Below are positions 23,344 through 33,828 of a stretch of 64,000 nt of DNA, piece after piece. Below the pieces are notes generated by a model. It was not told the DNA's origin. It searched no databases and was given only the letters and a program-made list of their open reading frames with translations. Positions within the stretch are counted from its first letter, which is position 1; every line of letters starts with the position of its first letter. The stretch is from Seriola aureovittata. Lineage: Eukaryota > Chordata > Actinopteri > Carangiformes > Carangidae. Location of the stretch: the NCBI RefSeq assembly GCF_021018895.1, contig NC_079364.1, positions 12,553,385 to 12,617,384 on the forward strand. The letters run 5' to 3'. The position numbers and the translations under genes were made by a program.

Positions 23344-23815
23344 GTCGTGGAAAGTAACTGACTCACTCAAGGTTTCTACACTTAAGGTCTGCGGGAGCAA
23401 ACCATGGCAACCTTTAAATGACTATATAAATAATATTTGAATGGACCTTGTAAATGTTTAGTGGTCAACAATGTATTGGTAAAAAATATGAAAACTGAAC
23501 TGAACTTGATTGTTTTTTATATATACTTGTTATTGTAGTTGTTAAAGCTATAGGAAATGTGTAAAAATATATTTTAGTATAAAAAATATAAATAATAATT
23601 ATCCATAAATATAATAAAATACACTATCACTGATAGGGGCCATTCAGCATAAGTAATACAGCTGCTTTTGATACTTTAAGTACACTGTGATGCTAATACT
23701 TCTATACATTTACTTAAGTAACATTTCAGTGCACGGCTTATACTTGGAATGGAGTATTTTATCATGTGGTGTTGCTTCTTTTACTTAATAATCTGAATAC
23801 TTCGTCCACCGATGC
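23344..23815 (+). repeat. Transposon-like repeat, same family as 20572-21343, copy 2
   Basis: Starts GTCGTGGAAAGTAACTGACT and ends CTTTTGATACTTTAAGTACA to AATCTGAATACTTCGTCCAC. The terminal GTGGA.AGTAAC / GTCCACC pairing suggests short inverted ends, as in a DNA-transposon derivative. The middle is AT-rich and diverged. Confidence 0.7.
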
Positions 23816-24736
23816 ATGAGGAATATTATGTGTAATTGACAAAACAACCCAATTAGTTGCTCTTCTGGAAATTTCTATCATACCGTTTTTATCTAAGAAC
23901 TTTTCTTAATACAATCTTCTCTCAATTTAGTCCATTTAGTCCATTTAGTTTCATTTTCAATCATTTGACCTCAAGGAGAGAATGGCCATCACATACAAAT
24001 AATTACAATTACATGAAAATCTTCCAATTATTTGTCCCTCTCAGACTCACTCATCCCACACACGTCATCTTCAAGCGCTGACACATCTCCGTCTTGGCAC
24101 AGACATTTGCATGATTGCACCCCTCAGTCTCAACACAGATCAATTCATGGTTTAATCAGGGATTATAAATAGAAATGATAACCACCTTTCCACTGGGTGG
24201 GATAAATAATAATCATTTCATGGAGACAGCAACAGGCGCTTGTACATTAAAACATGGCAGCCCCCACATTTGGGAGCTCTAATGCTTTGGTGTAACAATG
24301 CTGTGGCCTTGAGAATGGAGTAACAAGCCTACACTCAGAGACACAGATGCAGACACACATACACACAGTCCACCTACACCATCTCTGTTCACTGTGAATG
24401 TGGCCTCTGCCATCAGTCATGAACTGAAGCTTGAGTGGGATGAGACCTAAGTGTCCATGTGTGGGCAAACTTGCTCTGAATTATTCTCGACAAAACACAT
24501 GACAGAAGGGTTGGAAGCAGAGAAGAAAGAACACAGGCTGAGGAGGACTCAGATTTTCCACTGGAAGTCATGAAGGCACTTTGACCTTCTCCTCAGAGTT
24601 TCCTTTAATGTGAAGAACACAGGACAGTCTGGTCCACATCTCCCAAAAGAGTTTGACTTTTTAAACCAACCTGTACAGTCACAGCTCTAAAGAGTGCTGC
24701 ATCACAATTTCACTCATTCACATTTAGGTATATGTA
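23816..24736. other. Intergenic, nothing recognised
   Basis: Contains GTCCATTTA repeated in tandem near 23930-23948. Otherwise no gene or repeat family seen. Confidence 0.6.
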
Positions 24737-24899
24737 CAGTGGCAGTTCTAGCTTGAATGGTGCACTGGGCAAATACCCTTTCAGCCCCCCCTGCCCCAGC
24801 TACTACTGAAGACACACTATTCTGCACAAACTATATATATGTATGTATATGTATGTTTATGTATGTTTATGTATGTATGTATGTGTATATCTCTATATA

Positions 24900-24939
<40 letters not shown>

Positions 24940-25632
24940 TATATGTTTAAAAGTTATGATTTTTTAAAATGAAATACAATAAATCAGATAGGTGTAAAAT
25001 CATCGCAGTGTGTCTGAATATATCTCTAGTAAAATTCTTAAATATTCTGATAATATTCCTGTTAATCTGCTAAAATATTACTGAAAATATTCTTGAAACA
25101 AATCATTAAAAACTAAGTTAATGATAAATACCAATTGTATACAATCATAAATGCCAAAATAAAGTAACTAGAAACAGTCTCTCTCTCTTAAATACACACA
25201 AATAACATAGACAATCAAGTTACTAAAAAAATCCATCCCACAAATAGATTAACAAGAGAACCTACTTGAAGCCTGACCTATCTTGCTTTCATCATCAATT
25301 AGCACCAAAATTATATACAATCATAAACACCAAAATAAAGTAACACACGTAGCTAACATAACTCTCTATTTATCTATGTACTGTAGATACCAATAAACAA
25401 GACACACACGCACGTGGTGGTGTGCAGACTAGTTTATTATTCTAAACGATTTCACAGTATCATGAATGAATTGTGGTTTATTTGGCACCACCTCTGAGAG
25501 TGAGAAATGGCGCCAGCTCCCACACGGTGACATGACGTCATGACGTTATGTGCAAATGAACGATAGAAAACCGTTCACGCAAATGTAACTATTTTTTTTT
25601 TTGCAAGCGCCGTGTGCCTAAATCTGCCATTG
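24737..25632. mobile_element. Non-autonomous hAT-type DNA transposon
   Basis: Left end CAGTGGCAGTTCTAGCTTG and right end CCTAAATCTGCCATTG (reverse complement CAATGGCAGATTTAGG) form imperfect terminal inverted repeats of the hAT type. The 8 bases outside the left end are TATATGTA and outside the right end TGAATGTA, matching at 6 of 8 positions, as expected for a decayed 8-bp target duplication. No transposase frame is present over its 0.9 kb. Inside are a TA microsatellite at 24899-24934 and two diverged direct copies of a TACAATCATAAA..CCAAAATAAAGTAAC block near 25138 and 25315. Confidence 0.65.
24899..24934. repeat. (TA)n microsatellite with adjoining GTAT/GTTTAT repeats
   Basis: About 18 TA units preceded by imperfect GTATGTATAT and GTATGTTTAT copies from 24837. 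Confidence 0.95.
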
Positions 25633-27225
25633 TGAATGTATATTAGCGTTACTGTTTGTTCGATGTCCATAGTATGTGCCCAGGTGCCTCTTAATGTTTG
25701 TTCAGCAGGTTACATGGAAGAGCTTCAGTTGTCCAGATCATTAACTGAACTCTTCTTCTGTCTTTTAAACCCTGAAATATGCAGAATGGCACATGTAACT
25801 ATGTGTTTTACATTGTGATACATATTCCATTCGTTTTAACTGCAGAGCCACACATTTTAGCGTACCCCAAGTAAAACATATTACTTTGCACTCCGACACC
25901 TACTGTATATTCATCTGTATTTCATCTTTATCGGTATTGATCCTGTACTCATCTATTATTCTTTTCATATCTTGTTTTGTGATAAAAACAAAGCTTACTG
26001 ATAATGCTGTCCGCTTTTTTTGAACTCCTGAATGAGATATTATTCTCATGATAAGGTTTCAGGATGTAGCAACGAAAGGCTGAGCGACTGAGGATGTTGC
26101 TAAGAAAGTCCAGGATGAGCAATTATATGTAATGAATAAAAAAGTTGAAGAAGAGACAGTGAAGCTTGACCTATATTAGTCAAATAAAGCCGCAGTTATG
26201 GGTCTTACTATTTTTATAGCTCTCATGTCACAATAGTTCTTGTCATGTGACTGTTGTAATAATGCCAATCATCATTTCACAATAGTGGACATGCTTATCT
26301 GTCATCAGGGCAGAGCTCCATAAACACTAAGTGGATGGAAAGAATCTGAGGGCAAGAATCACCAAGCCGTTAACTCAGCAGCTGTTAGGCGGTTCGTTTC
26401 TGTAAGGGATGCAGGCTGTCCAGCACTGTAGGCCGACTGATTACTGTTTTTACTTGACTGTGCTTTCCAGCATTGGGCCGAGGGCTCGGTATACATGTGA
26501 CCTATTGAACAGTGACTGGAAAGCTTTGCAAGTGGTGCTGTCAACACCAGGACATAAATACAGCTAAAGATAGGGTGATGTGGCTTTCGCCCAGGTTTCT
26601 GGTCAGCCAAAGGCTTTTTATAGAAACACTCTGATTTATAAAAGGCTAACAGGGACTATTTTTGACCCATTGGGCTTGGGGGATAGGGATCTTGGAAACT
26701 TGTGACGCTTCTGGGTGCATGACTGACCCCTCTGACTTGAATGTGTCGACGGTGGTTGGTTGTGGGAGTTGCAGCAGATAGCAGATGCGGCCGGGATCAA
26801 ACTGGCCAAAGGCCTGTGATGTTTTTGGAGACAATCCAGAGAGACAGGCAGAGAAATGATCACATGGGTCTACCCCAGTCAAACCCATTAAGTTATCAGA
26901 TCACTCTTTAATGGGTCTGTCTGGAGATGGAATTTAAGTAAAGCTTTGATTCACTCCAATTCACATGAATTGAAATTAAATGTATGACTTGTCCTGAATT
27001 TGAAGGATCAAGTACTGTATATACTTGATGATATCGTTCTTGTTATATTTCAGCATAAGCATACAAGTTCAATTCAGATTGGCCGCCCTCACATTTAACC
27101 AATCTGTCCATGTCCAGTTTTTTGTTAATTTTCTACTTCCTTTATAATATATAGCAGAGTCTGTAAATCACACTTGTTCTTAGTCATGCAATATTGTAAT
27201 GTCTCTCTGTCGCTTGGTGTGTCCA
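25633..27225. other. Intergenic, nothing recognised
   Basis: No gene or repeat family identified; short open frames at 26359-26888 lack domain features. Confidence 0.55.
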
Positions 27226-27700
27226 TCATTTCTGGTTCAGACTGAAATGTTTCAAACTATTGGATTGATTGCCACATTTTGTACAGACATTCATTTTCCC
27301 CAGAGGATGCATCATCCTGATTCGTCTTACTAGCGCCACCGTAAGATTGACATTTGTGGTTTTGGATAAAATGTCTTGACAACTCCTTAACTTTTCATCC
27401 AGCACCATCATCAGGTCAAAATTTCAATTTGTCCAATACTTTGGTTTATGATCAGATACCTGCAAAACTAATGACATCAGCCTCAGGCACACTTTGTGGT
27501 CAATGCTAATTAGCTAGGTTAGTATGCTTAAACGTGCTAAACTAAGACGGTGAACCTGGTAAATATTTCTCGCTAAATGCCAGAATTTTAGCATGTCATT
27601 ATGACCATGCTAACATGCTAATATTAGCCTTTAGTTCAATGCACAACTGGGCCACTAAGTACAGCCACACAGAGCTGCCAGAATGGCTGTAAACGCTTTG
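27226..27700 (+). repeat. Dispersed percomorph repeat with GGTCAAAATTTCAATTTGTC core
   Basis: Contains TTAACTTTTCATCCAGCACC, then ATCATCAGGTCAAAATTTC, CAATACTTTGGTTTATGA, CAAAACTAATGACATCAGCC, CATGCTAACATGCTAATATT and a CAGAGCTGCCAGAATGGCTG tail. I recognise this order from a very abundant repeat in spiny-rayed fish genomes. Only one copy is in the window; the family name is not known to me. Confidence 0.65.
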
Positions 27701-29624
27701 TCTAGTTACTACTTAAAAAGTCAAGGAGTAGGTCACACTTATGAAAACATGATGTCTAATGGTCAATAGTCATTCAAAATAAATTGTAGAATTCTTGGAA
27801 CCCTTATAAGCTGATAGGATAGCATTATAATAAAGTTTATATGGTGTCTCACCTTGATGGTACACCAAAAAAGAAATCTACAGTGTATCACGCCTCTAGT
27901 CAGTGCAGCGAAAAGATTTGGTCTGTTAGTTATTCATGCCAAGGAAATGACACCGATAAAGCAAAAAACTGTCTAGCCAATTTTAACTCATGTTTATTAT
28001 AATAATGGGCTTCTGCAACCACTGGTTTATATCACCTCTCTTCAACCTTGACTGAAAAAGCTCCCAATGTAAATCTCTTTATTCTTAAGTCTCCAGGGGT
28101 TAGTTTTACAAATCTACCCAGCGAGCCAAATGTCTCTGACGCTGATTTTAAACAGGCGTGTATGAAATAGATAGGGGTTGACCAAGCTATGATGCAGTGC
28201 TGACTGTGTGTGTTGCTATAGACACTGTGTGCAAACAGAGGATCTTGGACTGACTCGGGGGGGCTCAAAGGGTCACTGAGTAAAGTCAGGCGAGTTCCCT
28301 AAGGCACCATGTAGGTGTCTGTTGCCCACTCAGAGTACTTCATGGCTCAATCCTGAGAAACCAGACTCAGATGTCAGGGTGTGACTGTCATACCTCACAT
28401 ACTGAGTATCAGAGTCTCAATCAACACTTACTGTATGTATCCTGACTAACTAACAGATTTGGCCAAAAATCAAATACCAAGGCCAGAGGAGACTAACAGA
28501 TATTTTCAAGAAAAGTAGTCCATAGATCAAAGCTTTAATGGTGTGAGTTGATGGCCAAGTATAGAATTACAGATCATGACCTCTCTCCCATGACAGCGAA
28601 CCACTGTTTTCTTTAATTATCATAACAGACCACCAACAGTGTGCCCAAGGCCCAAGAGAGGGAACCTCATCTCTTCTTCTGATGTGTTTAGATTTATAAT
28701 CCACTCAGTAAACCAAGGCCACTGCCTGACAACCTTAATATTATTTGGTGTATATACACAACCCATAAAAGGTGTATATTGTTTGGCAAGTTGTTATGGT
28801 TGTACGTTAAACCCGACCATGAACCTGGGTGAGGGCCAAACATCAGCATCCACGAATTACAGGTGGTGTGTGGTTGATTTGAACGGAATAAGTCAAAGAT
28901 CAGAGTCCAGCGTCCACACAAAATAGATAACGTGCTGCTAAATAAAGCTCCCTTATAAATACAGAAACACACACGTGTCGACATAGGGGAAAGAAGCGTC
29001 AGATATTTCTGTAGTATGGTTTGATTTTCTGACAGGGTGATGGCGATGGATCACTGGCTCATAGACAAGTAGGGGAGATATGAGCTGGCCAAACGTTTGT
29101 GTTGTGTTACATGTGCCGTTTGTATCCATGGCAACTGCACCGTGGCCATGTTCCCTGATTGCCAGATAGAGTCGCTGTCCTTGACAATATTGAGAAACTA
29201 AATGTGATTTAGAGGTGGAGTGTCACGTTTTCGGCGTTACTGCTGAAAGAAGGAGAAGTGACTGTCTGTGTGGACTGTGGCGTCATAAAAACTCTGAGAT
29301 TAGGAGGTCAGATACAATAATTTGGTTTAGATTAAGTAGTAACTGTGTTTTCATGGCACGTGGTTTGAGTCTTTGCAACGTCATGACATTCAAACGTAAC
29401 AAAAGAGTATTATATTGCATAAGAATGAAATTAGATAATCAAACTTCACTTCAAGAGGCTCTACAGCAGTTTATTATTTTTACTTTTACTAGCACTGTTA
29501 TTTTCCCTGTTATCTCTATTGTGACGCAAGCTCCAAAAACACTGGATGCTACTCTTCTCACAATGCAAACTGGTAGCATTTTATGTTAATACCTCTCTAC
29601 TTCTCTCAAACTCCATGCTGCCGG
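27701..29624. other. Intergenic, nothing recognised
   Basis: The longest open frame, 29215-29589, has no recognisable domain and no neighbouring exon-like sequence. Confidence 0.55.
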
Positions 29625-30062
29625 CTGTGGTGGACTGTAATGTAGTATATTTACTCAAGTGTTTAGAGGTATTTGTACTTTGATTGTTACTTTACTGTGC
29701 TTCTAATCTAACACATCTCAGAAGGAAATATTGCACTTTTTTACTCCACTACATTCATTAGCTATAGTTTCTAGTTATTTTGCAAATCCACTTATTAAAT
29801 ACAAAACGTTGGATGAGCTTATAAAACACAATGCATTGCTATAGGTTAATCTACCTTAAAATTAGCTCCTCCTGCAATGAGCTGCAATACAAAAATGCTG
29901 CAGACACATTAATGCATCACTAATAATAATCCAATGACATGTAGATTCTGATAAAGCACTTTTACTTTTGAGACTGAATGCATCTTGATACTTTACTAAG
30001 TAACATTTTGAATACAGAGATTTTATTTGCAATGGAGAATTTTTACACTGTGGGCAACTGTG
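29625..30062 (+). repeat. Transposon-like repeat, same family as 20572-21343, copy 3
   Basis: Best-preserved copy: GTGGTGGACTGTAATGTAG start, ATATTTACTCAAGTGTTTAG, GAAGGAAATATTGCACTTTT, TTACTCCACTACATTCATTA, AATGCATCACTAATAATAAT and TTGATACTTTACTAAGTAAC. Confidence 0.72.
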
Positions 30063-33000
30063 AGCAGTTTTCTAATCCTCGGCAAAGCTCCATCACAGCC
30101 ACAGAGGACATTTTTCAGCAGGCTGACAAATCACTCCTCATGAGCAGTAAATTGATTTTGACTTATAAAATAAGTGGAGTTTAAAGAATGCACCATATGT
30201 TTGAGGGATTGGCCTGTACATACTATGTAATAGTTAGCTGTGTCTCCATGCATTCACTCATACATTTCTCAGGATTTCACAAACGCATACATTATTCAGC
30301 GATTCTCTCAAGAACATTTTTCTGCTGCTTGTTAGTCCTGCAGCTTTGTGTTTCAGAAGTTGCTCAGATGTTGCTGTGTCTGGGAAAAGTCACTACAACA
30401 AGCAAATAGATATCCTGATGCTAAAAATACATGTGACTGACTCTATTTCTGAGACCTGACTGTAATATCTTATTACATGGCACATTGATTGTGGCTGAGG
30501 ATGATGTGCCTGCTCAGGTATTCTCAGGCTCAATAAAGCTGCCTGATGCTATTTTGGAAGGATTATTTGGTATGTGTTAAATATACTCCGCACACACCCA
30601 CTTTCATTTTTTATTCATTAATGTGCAAATCTGAATTTTTCCATAACCATCAGAAGTTCGATTGGAAATGAAACCAAACGGGGTAATACAACCTCTTGAT
30701 ACAAACAACACTTACACAGCGGCAAGGAGCACAGACAAAGGCAAGGTCGAGTGTAATTGATAGTAAAAAAAAAAGCTTAAATGTCAGCTATGTGTTCTGC
30801 TGTAGTCAGCTATAATCTATAAATTGCGTAATTTAGATTCCACATTAAGCTATTTGCATGTATAGCACTGGTGTCTGTGGTTTATTTTTACTTTTTAAAA
30901 CTAAATCATTGTCTGATAAAAGTCAAATCTGAATATCACTCTACACAGTCTATGGCAACACTGCATGTGACACAAAAGAGAGTGGATGCTGCCACCTACA
31001 GGAATACAAGATGAATGTATTGTGTAGATGATACAAAAACAGTATCTTAAAAAAAATGGAAATGAATAGATCTGAGGAAGAAAATAAAGGTAAAAATGTC
31101 AGCACAGAAGAGCAGGTACAGCAGAAAACATAAATCCAGTACAAATGTGCCAATAGATTCTAGGATCTAAATATGTGATGCGCTTAAATCATGTTTTTCT
31201 GACTTGATCACAAATATATTATACAAATATATTCTGTGGCTTCCTTGTGTTACATTTGGGCCCAGGTTCTTTTCTTTTTCACTTCAGACAGATTTTGCTG
31301 ATTCTCAATCTGTTAACTTCACTAATCTGACCACAAGAACAAGAATACACAATCTAGGATTTCAGTCTGCAAATAGCCCTCCATCTTGCCATGTGATTGC
31401 CAACATGAACAGCCACATGTTGAAGTCAAAAGAATTGAATGATTTTCTAAAATTTGTTTTAATGCTTCTTTTTTGGGGGGTACAGCTTTAAAAATGCAGA
31501 ACAACTCACAGTCAAAACTCACACTCAGAACAAATACTTCTTTGTTCTTAGTTCTTGTGTCAACTCATTAATTCAGGATTCAATTTAAAAACAAAGTTGT
31601 CCCCCATATATTTGCTGTCACCAACTATATATTACTGTGATTCTTTTCTCATAAGGCTGTTTTTGTTTGTGTATCTCTGGATGAACAGGGAGGCATTGGA
31701 TAAAATCTATTCATTGATATGATATTGATACTTTTTTTATCAGTAAGAAAATTCTTCATTCGTTCGCCCCATTCAGAAACACGTACAGGAGTAAAGAGGT
31801 GTACTGGCCTCCTTCTACATTTCAGCCACACCCAGGGCAATTTATTACAATATTAGTTTATTGATAGTATTAACTATGAACACTCTACCATGCCTAATTT
31901 AAGGGCCAAATAAAACTTGTTCAATGAACACAGTTGGTAAATAATTGACTGTGATCAGTCCATGTTCGTTCTCTCTGTCCCTCAGCCTCCCAGGCTACAA
32001 CCTGGCTACTAATTACCCTGGACCCAGCTCTGATCAGTGAGAGTGAGTTTAAACATTTGCTTGAATGACACCTCCTTTAAAAACATACTGTTGATACCAG
32101 GTACAAAGTTCAGTTATAGCAACTTAAAGAAGGCGATCAATGCTTTTTAGTATGAAGAGAAACAGCTGCCTGTGTATCAGGAATGTAAGTGCCTGCTCGT
32201 GCTCATTTGGCATATATCTGGCTTTTAAACAACACACAAAAATACAAGACCATAAATGTAAAGTGTTATGTTGACAGCATGAATAAAAGCTAGAATCCCA
32301 AATGATCAAGGACAAAAAGATTTATTTCTGTATAAATGTTAATCTACAAATCTGATCGGACCACTTCAAATGATTTTGAATGCATTACAAAACATATTCA
32401 AACCACCCAAAAATGACATTTTTTAAATGTTCTTTCACATCACCGACATAAACTAACCACAACTGAGGTGCCTTTTATTCATGTGTGTGTTTTGTTGTCT
32501 GAGAACAACATAAGTTTATCCCTGCCATATACCTCTGCATTAGTAACATCCAAGTCCATCTAAATAAGTACCAGCATTGCACAAAGCTGCCATAACTCAC
32601 CCAAGTGAGTCACCAGGGTCTCTTGCAGGGTTTTACATACTGGACTGTGCTTATAGTTTTCTTACATGCGTAGCTTCAGAGGAGAGCTGTTAACAACAGT
32701 GTGCATTACCTCCTGCCTATAGCAGAAGCACTGGACCAGGAAATGTGACACTTTAGGTAGTACGAATGAAGACTGATTGAGGAAAAAAAATTCTAAATTA
32801 GTTAATTGGACTCTTGTTAGGGCTCCTGGAGTTTAATAAATCCTGTAAGAGAAATAGTTGTGAATATAGATTTTTGGTTTTATCTGGAGAGCATGCTAAA
32901 AATAATAAATCAGTCCGCTGGGGGTGAACCTCTCAGTCTCTTGAGCTCCAAAGGACCTGAGCCTTTCATGCCCTCTGTCATGGCCAAACAGACCAGTTAA

Positions 33001-33708
33001 AGCAAATGCAGCACTAATCCAATCCCACCTCCAGTTGCATTTGCTGGACTGGAAGGGCTCTGTGGCCAGAAGGACTGGGTATCCACCAGCAATAGACTGG
33101 ATCAACGAGGGATCAGTTGGGATCAGTATGGAGGCCGAGGCTGTGCATCTGCAGACGGCAGAGTGGTGCGATACCAGTCTGCAAACAGCAACTGACTGGT
33201 ATACAGATTTTCCAGTTACATACATATAATAGCACCATACAAGAATTTGCTGCTAGTTGATGTAGCACCTTGTTGCCACAGCAACACTTGTTGTCCTTGA
33301 ACAGCTTATGAAAGTACAAGTACACATCCAACATTTGAATTTTCATTTAAGTATAGCTCATAATAATAAGATAATGCCACATAGTACTTTTAGTCAAATA
33401 ATAAACCTATTGGCATTAATATTATATTGCTTTATAATATCCATTTTATTTTTCCCTAAAAATCATTCAGAATCCAATTCCTCCCTCTGCCAGTGAAGCT
33501 TCTGACCAGCAGAGGGAAACATGCATCTCAATGTGCCGGCAGTGATGAGAATTACTCCCTGAACTTTTTTCCCCTCTGTACAAAGTAAATCTGAAATCCT
33601 CCTCAGGACAAGCTACCATGAGGTAAACATTACACTCAGATTAATGCATTCACTGTTGTCTAAAAGAGCTTTTTGTCATCTATGATTTCAGATCCCCTGA
33701 GGTCACGT
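30063..33708. other. Intergenic region towards the 3' end of ca7
   Basis: No protein-coding gene seen. The part next to 33708 is expected to be ca7 3' UTR, since ca7 is read leftwards. A TTTATT (AATAAA on the minus strand) lies at 33445-33450. Confidence 0.6.
33445..33450 (-). terminator. ca7: Candidate polyadenylation signal for ca7
   Basis: AATAAA on the minus strand about 260 bases past the ca7 stop. Plausible but unproven. Confidence 0.35.
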
Positions 33709-33828
33709 TTAATTGGAGGAACGCACTTTCCTGCCTTTGAGAGGCTGGGGAGGCCTGAAGTTGTTTTCCATGCGTATCCTCTGATCCTCTTCCTCTCCAG
33801 TGAACAGAAGCATCCTAAACTTGCCCAG
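33709..33828 (-). CDS. ca7: ca7 coding exon 7 and stop
   Basis: 120 bases including TAA at 33711-33709; acceptor CTCAATGCAG. Encodes [24 protein letters not shown] and the end KVRSSN. It has one glutamate more in the acidic loop than human CA7. Confidence 0.94.
   Translation of the reverse strand: MGKFRMLLFTGEEEDQRIRMENNFRPPQPLKGRKVRSSN

Noticed and set aside
29215..29589. 124-codon open frame on the plus strand
   Set aside because: No domain, no exon neighbours and no splice context; length is within chance for about 18 kb of AT-rich intergenic DNA.
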